DNA of 64,000 nucleotides from Pelagibacterales bacterium SAG-MED29. GTDB lineage: Bacteria; Pseudomonadota; Alphaproteobacteria; Pelagibacterales; Pelagibacteraceae. The notes beneath the pieces are model-generated. The model made no database searches, was not told the DNA's origin, and worked only from the letters and a program-made list of their open reading frames with translations. Positions 1 through 12,318 of this stretch are shown here, one piece after another. The stretch's first letter is position 1. Each line of letters opens with the position of its first letter. Made by a program: the position numbers and the translations under genes. Where the stretch lies: the NCBI GenBank assembly GCA_014653815.1, contig JACWDZ010000001.1:1-64000 (forward strand), written 5' to 3'.

Positions 1-50
1 TTTCTTTTTATCTACCTCAGCAACTGCTAGGGACTCAATATTGTAACCCC
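1..50 (-). repeat. Inverted copy of ilvH segment (probable chimeric join)
   Basis: The reverse complement of bases 1-50 is identical to 4873-4922, inside ilvH. Base n pairs with base 4923-n without a mismatch up to base 50, and the match fails at 51 and 57 and beyond. From base 50 rightward the sequence reads in the HflC frame, whereas going left that frame meets a TAA at 44-46. The repeat therefore interrupts hflC and carries no gene of its own. A short inverted piece from 4.8 kb away fused to a broken core gene is typical of a multiple-displacement-amplification or assembly chimera. A real inversion is possible but less likely. Confidence 0.85.
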
Positions 51-418
51 CTCCAGCAAATAGTGAAGCCATTTATTCTAGAATGCAAACTGAAAGACAA
101 AGAGAGGCAAAAGAATTTAGAGCACAAGGTGCTGAGATTGCACAAAAAATAAGATCTACAGCAGATAAAGATGTGACCGTTATATTAGCAAATGCAAATA
201 AAAAATCTGAAATCATGAAAGGTGAAGGTGATGGACAAAGAAATAAAATATTTGCCAATGCTTTTGGAAGAGATCCTCAGTTCTTTGCTTTCTACCGTGC
301 AATGCAAGCTTATGAAAAAGCTTTGATAGGTGGTGAAACTTCTTTAGTTTTATCTCCTGACAGTGATTTCTTCAAATTTTTTGGAAAATCTACTGGAACA
401 TCAATTAAAAAAAGATAA
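50..418 (+). CDS. hflC: HflC, C-terminal fragment (5' truncated)
   Basis: This is the C-terminal part of HflC, the SPFH/band-7 membrane protein that pairs with HflK to regulate FtsH proteolysis at the inner membrane. The frame is open from base 50 and reads PPANSEAIYSRMQTERQRE, a hallmark of HflC just after the SPFH domain, followed by the alpha-helical RAQGAEIAQKIRSTADKD stretch. About 120 residues remain of a family normally near 290-330, so the N-terminal membrane anchor and most of the SPFH domain are missing. The methionine at 83 is internal, not a start. Truncation coincides with the inverted 50-base repeat, so the gene is probably intact in the organism. The following DUF2065 and Do-protease genes match the usual hflC neighbourhood. 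Confidence 0.88.
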   Translation, partial: PPANSEAIYSRMQTERQREAKEFRAQGAEIAQKIRSTADKDVTVILANANKKSEIMKGEGDGQRNKIFANAFGRDPQFFAFYRAMQAYEKALIGGETSLVLSPDSDFFKFFGKSTGTSIKKR

Positions 419-430
419 TTTAGTTCAAGA

Positions 431-616
431 GTGAAAGAACTTATTACCGCCATAGGATTAATTTTTTTTATAGAGGGATTATTCATCGCCATTTTCCCGA
501 CAAGAATCAAAAGTATGCTTGAATTAATCAAAAATACACCAGAAAACAAGCTAAGGACATTTGGAGTTATTTTTTTGATTATAGGTTTTTTAATAATTTG
601 GTATATAAAAAATTAA
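431..616 (+). CDS. DUF2065 family small inner-membrane protein
   Basis: A 61-residue protein starting with GTG at 431. It has two hydrophobic helices (about residues 4-21 and 43-59) joined by a short polar loop with a PTRIKSMLE segment. Size, topology and position between hflC and a Do-type protease fit the DUF2065 (YjeT-like) family, which commonly sits downstream of hflKC in proteobacteria. No biochemical role is established for the family. Its stop codon is immediately followed by the ATG of the protease gene, implying translational coupling. Assignment rests on context and topology more than on a diagnostic motif. Confidence 0.7.
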   Translation: MKELITAIGLIFFIEGLFIAIFPTRIKSMLELIKNTPENKLRTFGVIFLIIGFLIIWYIKN

Positions 617-2023
617 ATGCAATTTTTCCAAAAGATATTTTTTATTTTAATCATTTTTACTTTTAGCCCCTATTCTAACGCTAAAGCTGTCCCAGAATCA
701 TTTGCTGATTTAGCAGAGGAATTAATGCCTTCAGTTGTTAATATTTCAACTACTCAAACTGTTAGAACAACATCAAATCAATTTCCTTTTCAATTTCCTC
801 CTGGATCTCCTTTTGAAGAAATGTTTAAAGATTTTCAAAGACCAACGGAGAGAAAAGCATCTTCTTTAGGATCAGGTTTTATAATTAAAGAAAATGGAAT
901 GGTTATTACTAATAATCATGTTATCGCAGGTGCGGATGATATTTTAGTTAAAGTAAATTCAAAAGAATATAAAGCAAAAGTTATCGGTGCAGATCCTTAT
1001 ATGGACATTGCTGTTTTAAAGATGGAAACCAAAGATAAGTTTAAAATAGTTGAATTTGGAAATTCAGACAAAGCAAGAGTAGGCGATTGGGTAGTTGCAA
1101 TCGGAAATCCTTTTGGATTAGGAGGAACAGTTACATCAGGAATAATATCTGCAAGAAATAGAGATATTGGAATGACACGTTATGATGATTTTATACAAAC
1201 TGACGCTTCTATAAATCAAGGTAATTCAGGTGGTCCACTTTTTAATTTAAAAGGAGAAGTAGTTGGAATTAATACCGCCATCATAGCTCCAGGACAATCT
1301 GGATCTATAGGAATAGGATTTGCGATCCCATCTAATGCAGCATCCAAAGTAATAGATCAATTAGTAAATTTTGGAGAAACAAGAAGAGGATGGTTAGGAG
1401 TAAGAATTCAAGAAGTTACAAAAGAAATTGCTGAGGCAGTTAAACTTAAAAAACCGGAAGGCGCATTAGTAGCCAGTGTTGGCGAAAAAAGTCCAGCCGA
1501 CAAAGCCGGAGTTAAAGCAGGCGATATTATTTTAAAATTTGATGGGAAAAAAATAGATACAATGCGAACTTTGCCGAAGGTAGTCGCTAACACTGAGGTA
1601 GGAAAAAATGTTGAGATTGAAATTTGGAGAAATAAAAAATCGATAACTAAAAAATTGAAATTAGGCAGACTAGAGTCTTCAGAAGAATTTAAAGAAAAAA
1701 AATCTAAACAAGAAAAAACTAAAGAGTTTGAAATCGAAAAGTTAAAAATTACGGTAAGAGATTTAAATAAAGAGGATATTTCTTCTAGAAATTTAAAAAT
1801 TACAAAGGGAGTAGTTATTACAGAAATTTCAAGCAAGAGCCCACTAAAAGGTCAATTAAGTATTAATGATATTATAATAGAGGTAAAAAGAATACCAATT
1901 ACAAAATCTACAGATCTAAAAAATGTAATTGATAAAATTATAAAACAAGGGGATAAAAATTTACTTTTATCGATAATAGATAACAATAATCGAAGAAGAT
2001 ATATTGGAATTAAATTAAAATAG
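617..2023 (+). CDS. degQ: Do/DegQ-type periplasmic serine protease
   Basis: A 468-residue HtrA-family protease for periplasmic protein quality control. Residues 1-22 form a Sec signal peptide. The trypsin-like domain (about 40-260) carries the complete catalytic triad: H101 in TNNHVI, D130 in MDIAVLK and S204 in QGNSGGPL. A Q-linker-like FPFQFPPGSPF loop follows the start of the domain, as in Do proteases. Two PDZ domains follow, the first clear (RRGWLGVRIQEV, about 268-360) and the second divergent and lysine-rich (about 375-465). Length is normal for a two-PDZ Do protease. It follows hflC, its usual neighbour, and overlaps neither flank. DegP and DegQ cannot be told apart from sequence alone. 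Confidence 0.93.
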   Translation: MQFFQKIFFILIIFTFSPYSNAKAVPESFADLAEELMPSVVNISTTQTVRTTSNQFPFQFPPGSPFEEMFKDFQRPTERKASSLGSGFIIKENGMVITNNHVIAGADDILVKVNSKEYKAKVIGADPYMDIAVLKMETKDKFKIVEFGNSDKARVGDWVVAIGNPFGLGGTVTSGIISARNRDIGMTRYDDFIQTDASINQGNSGGPLFNLKGEVVGINTAIIAPGQSGSIGIGFAIPSNAASKVIDQLVNFGETRRGWLGVRIQEVTKEIAEAVKLKKPEGALVASVGEKSPADKAGVKAGDIILKFDGKKIDTMRTLPKVVANTEVGKNVEIEIWRNKKSITKKLKLGRLESSEEFKEKKSKQEKTKEFEIEKLKITVRDLNKEDISSRNLKITKGVVITEISSKSPLKGQLSINDIIIEVKRIPITKSTDLKNVIDKIIKQGDKNLLLSIIDNNNRRRYIGIKLK

Positions 2024-2024
2024 T

Positions 2025-2942
2025 TTGTCTAAAAAAATAATTCTCTTAGCAGGACCTACAGCTTCAGGAAAATCAAAATTAGCAATACGACTGGCAAAAA
2101 AATTAAATGGTGAAATTATTAATGCAGATAGCATGCAAGTATATAAAGAATTTTCAATTTTATCGTCAAGACCTAATAATAATGAAGTAAAAAAAGCTAA
2201 ACACCACTTATACGGATTTATTTCTGCAAAAAAATATTTTTCAGCTGGAGATTGGTTGAAAATAGCTAAAAGTAAAATTAATCAATGTTATAAAAACAAA
2301 AAGATTCCAATAGTAGTTGGTGGTACAGGCTTATATTTTAATACTATCACCAGAGGTATAAGCAAAATACCAAATATAGATCAAAAGACTAGAAATAAGG
2401 TAAGAAATCTTTTTAAAAAAATAGGCTATAAAAATTTTTATGAAAAACTTGTAAATATTGACCCTAAAGCTAAGAATAGAATCTTACCTACTGACTCTCA
2501 AAGAACTCAAAGAGCTTACGAAGTTATCCTAAAAACAAAAAAATCATTATTTGATTGGACTATTAATACTAAATCGGATTTTATTAATTTTGAAATAAAA
2601 AAAATCTTTATTAACACGCCAAGAGAAGAATTACTAAAAAAAATTTCAATCAGAACAGAATTAATGTTTAAAGATAAATGCATAGAAGAAGTAAAAAACT
2701 TTAATTTTTTTAAATTAGATAAATCTCTTTCCATCAATAAATTAATTGGTGTGCGAGAGATAAATGATCATTTAAAGGGATTAATCTCTTTAGAGCAGTG
2801 CAAGGAACTCATAAATATTAAAACAAGACAATATGCCAAGAGACAAAATACTTGGGCTAGGGGCCATATGAAGAACTGGAACAAGCTTTATTCTAAAGAC
2901 TTTTCTGTACTTTTAAAAAAAACATTAAAAGTTATAAGCTAA
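2025..2942 (+). CDS. miaA: tRNA dimethylallyltransferase MiaA
   Basis: MiaA transfers the dimethylallyl group to N6 of A37 in tRNAs that read UNN codons, in the cytoplasm. The 305-residue protein has the P-loop GPTASGKS at 10-17, the catalytic aspartate region NADSMQVYKEF (D35), the VGGTGLYFN motif, and the RQYAKRQNTWARG tRNA-binding signature near the C terminus. A TTG at 2025 is used as start, one base after the protease stop; no better ATG lies upstream, and the P-loop would be lost from any later start. It forms the last gene of the hflC-protease-miaA run. Confidence 0.95.
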   Translation: MSKKIILLAGPTASGKSKLAIRLAKKLNGEIINADSMQVYKEFSILSSRPNNNEVKKAKHHLYGFISAKKYFSAGDWLKIAKSKINQCYKNKKIPIVVGGTGLYFNTITRGISKIPNIDQKTRNKVRNLFKKIGYKNFYEKLVNIDPKAKNRILPTDSQRTQRAYEVILKTKKSLFDWTINTKSDFINFEIKKIFINTPREELLKKISIRTELMFKDKCIEEVKNFNFFKLDKSLSINKLIGVREINDHLKGLISLEQCKELINIKTRQYAKRQNTWARGHMKNWNKLYSKDFSVLLKKTLKVIS

Positions 2943-2945
2943 AAC

Positions 2946-2973
2946 TTGACGGGAGGTATTTCTAGGCTAGATT
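2946..2973 (+). promoter_or_regulatory. Candidate sigma-70 promoter of ilvI, possibly leaderless
   Basis: TTGACG (2946-2951) and TAGATT (2968-2973) are separated by 16 bases and end 6 bases before the ilvI ATG at 2980. A transcript starting 7 bases after the -10 box would begin at the start codon itself. The only purine-rich stretch, GGGAGG at 2951-2956, is 23 bases from the ATG, too far for a ribosome-binding site. No room exists for a leader peptide attenuator. Confidence 0.45.
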
Positions 2974-2979
2974 GTATCT

Positions 2980-4746
2980 ATGCCTAAATTAATTAGTGGA
3001 GCAGAAATAGTTTTTAAAGCCTTAGAAGATCAAAAAGTGGAATATATTTTTGGCTATCCTGGAGGCGCGGTTCTTCCAATTTACGATGAACTTAAAAATC
3101 ATAAAACCATAAAGCATATATTAGCTCGTCATGAGCAAGGCGCCGGCCATGCAGCAGAGGGTTATGCCAGATCGAGTGGCAAACCTGGAGTGCTACTTGT
3201 TACTTCCGGTCCAGGTGCAACTAATGCAGTGACTGCTTTAACAGATGCTTACATGGACTCTATTCCTCTAGTTTGCATTTCAGGACAAGTTCCAACTCAT
3301 TTAATTGGAACGGATGCATTTCAAGAATGTGACACAACAGGCATAACTCGACCATGCACAAAACATAATTGGTTAGTAAAAGATGTAAATGATCTTTCTA
3401 GAGTTTTGCATTTAGCTTTTGAAGTTGCTACGACTGGAAGACCTGGCCCAGTTTTAGTTGATATTCCTAAAGATATACAATTTAAAAAAGGTAAATATAA
3501 ATTTACAAAAAATAGCTTTAAGAAAAAACTTAATGGTAAAGCTACGCATAAGTTATCTAATAAAGAGTTAGATAAATTTATCGACCTAATGAAAACATCA
3601 TCTAAACCAATTTTTTATACTGGAGGAGGCGTTATAAACTCTGGTCCTGATGCAAGTAAATATTTAAGAGAATTAGTATCTTTAACAGGTTTTCCTATTA
3701 CTTCGACTTTACAAGGACTAGGAGCATATCCTGGAGATGATCCTCAATTTTTAGGAATGTTGGGAATGCATGGCACTTTCGAAGCAAACAATGCAATGCA
3801 TGATTGTGATTTAATGATTAATATAGGCGCAAGATTTGATGACAGGATCACAGGAAAGGTTGATGAGTTTTCACCTAAATCTAAAAAGATACACGTTGAT
3901 ATAGATCCTTCTTCAATAGGAAAAAATATTAAGGTTGATTTAGCTGTAGTAAGTGATGTTTCAGAACTTTTAAAAAGTTTAATCAAAAGGTTTAAAGAAA
4001 AAAATAAAAATTTTTTAAATTCTAATAAACAAAAAACATCTAAATGGTGGGAACAGATCGACAAATGGAGAGAAAAAAAATCTTTAAATTTTATTAACAG
4101 CAATAAAATAATAAAACCTCAGCATGCAGTTCAAAGACTTTATGAATTAACAAAAGATCAAGATACTTTTATTACTACTGAAGTTGGCCAACACCAAATG
4201 TGGGCAGCTCAGCATTATAAATTTAATAAACCTAATCGATGGATGACGTCTGGTGGACTAGGTACAATGGGTTATGGGCTTCCAGCAGCGATTGGAGTTC
4301 AAATAGCAAATCCAGGGAAATTAGTTGTAGATATAGCAGGTGAGGCATCAGTTCTAATGACTATGCAAGAAATGTCGACAGCAGTTCAGTATAAATTGCC
4401 AATAAAAATATTTATCTTAAACAATGAATATATGGGTATGGTGAGACAATGGCAGGAACTTTTGCACGAAAAAAACTACTCTGAAAGCTACACCGCAGCT
4501 CTCCCTGACTTTGTTAAGCTTGCAGAGTCTTATGGTTGCGTTGGTATTAGAGCTAAAACACCAGATGAATTAGATGAAAAGATTAAAGAAATGATTGATG
4601 TTCAAAAGCCAGTAATATTTGATTGTGTGGTAGATAAATCAGAAAATTGTTTTCCAATGATACCATCAGGAAAACCACATAACCAAATGATTTTAGGACC
4701 AGAAGAAGATGAAGAAATTTCTGATGAAGGAAAGATTTTAGTCTAA
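2980..4746 (+). CDS. ilvI: Acetolactate synthase large subunit
   Basis: Catalytic subunit of acetohydroxyacid synthase, which condenses pyruvate with pyruvate or 2-oxobutyrate in valine, leucine and isoleucine synthesis. The 588-residue protein shows the three ThDP-enzyme domains: the N-terminal PYR domain with the conserved glutamate E52 (ARHEQGAGH), the central FAD-binding domain, and the C-terminal PP domain with GEASVLMTMQEMS and NNEYMGMV. The cofactor motif reads GEA rather than the more usual GDA, a conservative change at the metal ligand. The family-typical VRQWQELLH follows. It overlaps ilvH by one base (TAATG), so the subunits are probably translated together. Confidence 0.96.
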   Translation: MPKLISGAEIVFKALEDQKVEYIFGYPGGAVLPIYDELKNHKTIKHILARHEQGAGHAAEGYARSSGKPGVLLVTSGPGATNAVTALTDAYMDSIPLVCISGQVPTHLIGTDAFQECDTTGITRPCTKHNWLVKDVNDLSRVLHLAFEVATTGRPGPVLVDIPKDIQFKKGKYKFTKNSFKKKLNGKATHKLSNKELDKFIDLMKTSSKPIFYTGGGVINSGPDASKYLRELVSLTGFPITSTLQGLGAYPGDDPQFLGMLGMHGTFEANNAMHDCDLMINIGARFDDRITGKVDEFSPKSKKIHVDIDPSSIGKNIKVDLAVVSDVSELLKSLIKRFKEKNKNFLNSNKQKTSKWWEQIDKWREKKSLNFINSNKIIKPQHAVQRLYELTKDQDTFITTEVGQHQMWAAQHYKFNKPNRWMTSGGLGTMGYGLPAAIGVQIANPGKLVVDIAGEASVLMTMQEMSTAVQYKLPIKIFILNNEYMGMVRQWQELLHEKNYSESYTAALPDFVKLAESYGCVGIRAKTPDELDEKIKEMIDVQKPVIFDCVVDKSENCFPMIPSGKPHNQMILGPEEDEEISDEGKILV

Positions 4747-5294
4747 TGCCAAAATCAAAATCAGCATATAGTGTCCCTGGTAAAATTGGTAAAACTGAAC
4801 GTCATATAATTGTTGTCTGGGTTGATAATGAAGCAGGTGTACTTGCAAGAATAGCAGGTTTATTTTCTGGAAGGGGTTACAATATTGAGTCCCTAGCAGT
4901 TGCTGAGGTAGATAAAAAGAAACATATTTCAAGAATTACTATTGTAACAGAAGGAACGCCACAAGTAATTGAGCAGATAAACTTACAATTAAAGAAGCTT
5001 GTTCCAGTACACAAAGTAGCGGACTTTAAGCGTGGTGAAAAAGATATTTTATTTAGAGAACTTGCGTTATTTAAAATGTTAGCAAATTCAAAAAAACAAG
5101 AAAAAATAAAGAAGTTGTGCAAAAAATTCAATCCAGTAATTTTGGATAAAACAAACAAATCTTTTGTAATACAGGTTACTGCTCTTAGAGTAGATATCGA
5201 TAAATTAGCTCTTGATTTAAAAAGATTTGGCCTTATAAGCACCTCTAGAACAGGTTCAGTAGCAATGACAAAAGGCGCAAAAATATTTAATTAG
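4746..5294 (+). CDS. ilvH: Acetolactate synthase small (regulatory) subunit
   Basis: Regulatory subunit of acetohydroxyacid synthase that activates the large subunit and confers valine feedback inhibition. Of its 182 residues, about 18-92 form an ACT domain (VWVDNEAGVLARIAGLFSGR, then NIESLAVAEVD), the effector-binding site at the dimer interface. The rest is the conserved C-terminal domain with REL(A)LFK. The start overlaps the ilvI stop by one base and the gene ends six bases before ilvC. Bases 4873-4922 occur a second time, inverted, at the left window edge; the ilvH copy is the intact one. Confidence 0.95.
   Translation: MPKSKSAYSVPGKIGKTERHIIVVWVDNEAGVLARIAGLFSGRGYNIESLAVAEVDKKKHISRITIVTEGTPQVIEQINLQLKKLVPVHKVADFKRGEKDILFRELALFKMLANSKKQEKIKKLCKKFNPVILDKTNKSFVIQVTALRVDIDKLALDLKRFGLISTSRTGSVAMTKGAKIFN
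4873..4922 (+). repeat. Source copy of the 50-bp segment found inverted at 1-50
   Basis: Lies inside ilvH (ACT domain region) and is identical in inverse orientation to bases 1-50. The ilvH reading frame is uninterrupted here, so this is the original copy. Confidence 0.85.
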
Positions 5295-6320
<1,026 letters not shown>

Positions 6321-6362
6321 CCCAATCTGATCAAAAAATTAAAGTCAATTTTGCATAAGTAT

Positions 6363-6390
6363 TTGCATATTCTCGTTTTACTTGTAATAT
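6363..6390 (+). promoter_or_regulatory. Candidate promoter of leuA
   Basis: TTGCAT (6363-6368), 16 bases, then TAATAT (6385-6390), placing a start site near 6397, only about seven bases before the ATG at 6404. The same TTGCATA heptamer also occurs about 13 bases earlier (from 6350), a small direct repeat. The upstream ATG at 6389 lies inside this -10 box, which argues against it as the translational start. Confidence 0.35.
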
Positions 6391-6403
6391 GTGTATTCAG
6401 TAT

Positions 6404-9009
<2,606 letters not shown>

Positions 9010-9026
9010 TTTATCTAAAGAAATAA

Positions 9027-9878
9027 ATGTCCTCAAGTAGAGATGATTTTGGTATAGCGTTTCGTTCGGCCCTTTTACAAAGAGGGGCTGCACAAAAATT
9101 CTCATTAGTTTTTTTAATAATTTTAGCAAGTATTATCTTTTTTTTAGATGTTTATGGTTTTGGTTTTATGAAACCTGTAAGGTCTATTGTTAACGATGGA
9201 ATTTATAGAGTTTCATTATTAGCGTCATCTCCATCCAGATTTATTCCCAAAGCAACAGAAAGTGTCACAAATTTATTAAATATAAAAAGTGAAAATGAAA
9301 AATTAAAAAAAGCACTAGAAGTTTATAGGCAAAAAGAGCTGAGCGTTGAATACTTAACCAATCAAAATAAAAATTTAAGAAAAATTTTAGAGTCAGACGA
9401 AACTTTATTTCAATTTCAATCAAATACTATTCTTTCAAAAGTTTTAATTGACAAAAGTAGCCCGTATTTAAAATCAATCATTATTAACAGAGGCTCTAAA
9501 TCAGGTATTTTAAAAGGAATGCCAGTCTTAGACAAAGAATATTTAGTTGGTAGAGTTGTAGAAACAAACTACTTGTCTTCAAGAGTTTTGCTTTTAAATG
9601 ATTTAAACAGCAGAATACCTGTAACTTTTGGCGAAGATGGGGTTCAAGCAATTTTAAAAGGTAGTGGAGGATCAAAACCAGTATTAGAATATTTACCCGA
9701 AGGCTACGTGGTTGAAGAAGGAATAGAAGTATTTACTTCTGGAAAAGATAGAATATTCCTTCCAGGATCTCCAATTGGAATCACAACTGAAAAAGGACAA
9801 GTAAAATTATTTTCTGAGTCTAGCCAACTTTCATTTGTTAAAGTTGATCTTGCAAAACAAAATAAAGAGGTTTTTTAA
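9027..9878 (+). CDS. mreC: Rod shape-determining protein MreC
   Basis: Bitopic inner-membrane scaffold of the Rod complex that activates PBP2. Residues about 25-46 form the single membrane helix, about 85-125 a coiled coil (ENEKLKKALEVYRQKELS region), and the rest the beta-rich periplasmic MreC core with PVLDKEYLVGRVVET and LNDLNSRIPV. Its 283 residues are normal for the family. It follows mreB by 17 bases and abuts mreD. Confidence 0.94.
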   Translation: MSSSRDDFGIAFRSALLQRGAAQKFSLVFLIILASIIFFLDVYGFGFMKPVRSIVNDGIYRVSLLASSPSRFIPKATESVTNLLNIKSENEKLKKALEVYRQKELSVEYLTNQNKNLRKILESDETLFQFQSNTILSKVLIDKSSPYLKSIIINRGSKSGILKGMPVLDKEYLVGRVVETNYLSSRVLLLNDLNSRIPVTFGEDGVQAILKGSGGSKPVLEYLPEGYVVEEGIEVFTSGKDRIFLPGSPIGITTEKGQVKLFSESSQLSFVKVDLAKQNKEVF

Positions 9879-10391
9879 ATGTCGAAATTTAATACGATAA
9901 GCAAAGTTATTAATCTTGGTCCTCTTATTCTTTTATATTATTTATCTGTTAGTGAAATAGACAGTCATTTTGAAAATTATTTTGAAATTTTATCTTTTAA
10001 TATTCAATTAATCATAATTTATTTTTGGGTTTCAAAAAGACCAGAAGCACTTGGAAATGGACATGTTTTTTTTGCCGGTCTAATTAATGATGTTGTTATA
10101 GGTTTTCCTCTAGGCTTAAGTTCTTTATCTTATCTGGCAGTATCCTTTGTAGCTACTTATGTTAAAAATATGACGGTTAACACTAGAATTACGACCGACT
10201 GGTTTACTTTTTTTATTGCAATTTTTTTTTCTAATGTAATATTTTTTGTTTTGCTAACTAATTTTTCAGAGACAACAGTAAGCATTACAGAAATGTCATA
10301 CAATACTTTTTTTACTTTACTTTTCTTCCCATTTTTTTGGTTTATATTTACTTACTATAACTCAATTATAACGACTGGAAAGAATGCTTAG
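9879..10391 (+). CDS. mreD: Rod shape-determining protein MreD
   Basis: A 170-residue polytopic membrane protein with about five hydrophobic helices, matching MreD, the integral membrane partner of MreC in the elongation complex. The family is poorly conserved; the signature here is the acidic/glycine segment FFAGLINDVVIGFPLGLSSL in the middle. The ATG follows the mreC stop directly and the 3' end overlaps mrdA by eight bases, so assignment is secured mostly by operon position. Confidence 0.9.
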   Translation: MSKFNTISKVINLGPLILLYYLSVSEIDSHFENYFEILSFNIQLIIIYFWVSKRPEALGNGHVFFAGLINDVVIGFPLGLSSLSYLAVSFVATYVKNMTVNTRITTDWFTFFIAIFFSNVIFFVLLTNFSETTVSITEMSYNTFFTLLFFPFFWFIFTYYNSIITTGKNA

Positions 10392-12318
10392 CTCTGGATC
10401 TGGCAATACAGTTATAAAATCTAAATTAATAAGCAGAAGAATGTTTTTATTGTCTGTTAGCAAAGCAGTTGTTGTAGTTGGAGTTCTGGGTCGCTTGATC
10501 TCACTTCAAATCAATGAAAGCAGCAAATATAAAACTTTATCTGATAAAAATAGATTTAGAGAATGGAAATTAGCCCCTGAAAGAGGAATTATAAAAGATT
10601 ACTTTAATGAAGAAATAGCCTCTAATCAACAAGTTTACCAAATACATTTAATACCTGAAAATACGCAAAGCATTGAAGAAGTATTTTTTAGACTAAAAAC
10701 AATATTAAATATAACAGATAAAAAGATATTTTCTTTAAGAAAAAAAATTGCAAAACAAAAACCCTGGGAGCCGATTATTGTTTCTGATAATTTAAATTGG
10801 TCAGAGTTTTCAAGAATAAATTTATTTTTGCATGAACTACAAGGTGTAGAACCTATTGTATCAGTTGCAAGAGTATATAAAGATAGTTCTTCCGCTCATG
10901 CCTTAGGCTATGTTTCTCAAGTGAGTGCTAAAGACTTAAAAAACAAAAAATATTTAAAAGATATGTCGGTTCCTGGTATTGCCGTAGGCAAGACCGGACT
11001 AGAGCGTAGATTAGATCAAGAAATAATAGGCGAAGTTGGTTTTCAAAGATATGAAGTTAATGCTTTTGGAAAAAGAATTAAACAAATTAAAGTCGACCCA
11101 GGTAAAGCAGGAAAAAGTTTTAAAACTACATTAGATTTAGAAGTTCAAAGGCATGTAACTGAAATACTAGGAGATAAAGCTGCATCGGTATGCGTTATGG
11201 ATATTTATAATGGCGACATTGTATCTTTAGTTTCTTCACCTTCTTATGATCCAAATGCGTTTGTTCATGGTATAGATCGAGACTATTGGAATAGTTTAAT
11301 TAAAAATGAAAGAAAACCTTTAACTAATAAAGCCGTATCAGGTTTATATCCGCCAGGATCAACTATTAAAACCCTTGTAGCATTAAGTGCTTTGGAAAAT
11401 AAAATAATTCGACCTTTAGACACAGTTAGGTGTAAAGGTAAAATTGAATTATTTGGTGAGAAATTTCATTGCTGGAAAAAAAAAGGTCACGGCATAATGA
11501 ACATGAGAACAGGGATTAAGAGATCATGTGATGTGTATTTCTATGAAGTTGCTAGAAGATTAGGTGTAGACCGTTTATCAGAAACAGCAAAAAAGTTTGG
11601 TCTGGGGAAAAAAGTTTTACAAGATTTTTCTGAAGAACGTTCAGGAGTAGTGCCCAGCACTTCTTGGAAAAAAAAGTATATTGGTCAAAACTGGTATTTA
11701 GGAGAAACATTACACTCAGGAATTGGACAAGGTTATTTTCAAAGTACACCAATTCAATTATGCTTAATGACTGCTCAAATAGCTAATGGAGGATTTGAAA
11801 TTAAACCTAGAATACTGTTTGATAAAACAAAAAATAATTTAAAAGAGTATTTAAAATTTAAAAATGAAAACCCTGGCCAACCTCTACCTGCTGACCTGTT
11901 AGTGTCCAATTTTGATTTAAAACCACTATTTAAGAATCAGGAAAACATAAAGATTATAAAAGATGCGATGTACTCATCTTCAAATGAACCAGGAGGAACC
12001 TCTTATAGATCAAGATTAGAAGACAAACGATTTACTTTTGCAGGTAAGACAGGTTCATCTCAGATTAGAAAATTTACAGAAGAACAGCGAGAGGCAGAAG
12101 TAAAACAAGAACAATTAAAATATGAAAATCGAGACCACGCTTTATTTATTGCTTTTGCTCCAGTAAGTGATCCTAAGTATGCTATTAGCGTTGTAGTAGA
12201 ACATGGTGGCACAGGAAGTAAAGCTGCTGCACCAATAGCAAAAAAAGTTATTAAAAAAGTTTTAGAACGTCACAGTTTAAGACAATCTATAAGAAATTTA
12301 CCTGGAGATCCTATTTAA
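10384..12318 (+). CDS. mrdA: Penicillin-binding protein 2
   Basis: Class B transpeptidase that cross-links peptidoglycan during elongation. The 644-residue protein has an N-terminal membrane anchor (about 21-41), a pedestal domain with LAPERGIIKDYFNEEIASN, and a transpeptidase domain. The active-site motifs are all present: STIK at 326-329 (catalytic S326), an SCD second motif in RSCDVYFYE (SxD as in PBP2), and KTG in FAGKTGSSQI. It overlaps mreD by eight bases and rodA by one. Confidence 0.96.
   Translation: MLSSGSGNTVIKSKLISRRMFLLSVSKAVVVVGVLGRLISLQINESSKYKTLSDKNRFREWKLAPERGIIKDYFNEEIASNQQVYQIHLIPENTQSIEEVFFRLKTILNITDKKIFSLRKKIAKQKPWEPIIVSDNLNWSEFSRINLFLHELQGVEPIVSVARVYKDSSSAHALGYVSQVSAKDLKNKKYLKDMSVPGIAVGKTGLERRLDQEIIGEVGFQRYEVNAFGKRIKQIKVDPGKAGKSFKTTLDLEVQRHVTEILGDKAASVCVMDIYNGDIVSLVSSPSYDPNAFVHGIDRDYWNSLIKNERKPLTNKAVSGLYPPGSTIKTLVALSALENKIIRPLDTVRCKGKIELFGEKFHCWKKKGHGIMNMRTGIKRSCDVYFYEVARRLGVDRLSETAKKFGLGKKVLQDFSEERSGVVPSTSWKKKYIGQNWYLGETLHSGIGQGYFQSTPIQLCLMTAQIANGGFEIKPRILFDKTKNNLKEYLKFKNENPGQPLPADLLVSNFDLKPLFKNQENIKIIKDAMYSSSNEPGGTSYRSRLEDKRFTFAGKTGSSQIRKFTEEQREAEVKQEQLKYENRDHALFIAFAPVSDPKYAISVVVEHGGTGSKAAAPIAKKVIKKVLERHSLRQSIRNLPGDPI

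Noticed and set aside
4877-5242. 121-codon open frame on the minus strand inside ilvH
   Set aside because: It is antisense to a well-conserved gene, has no ribosome-binding site or recognisable domain, and arises from codon bias in AT-rich DNA.
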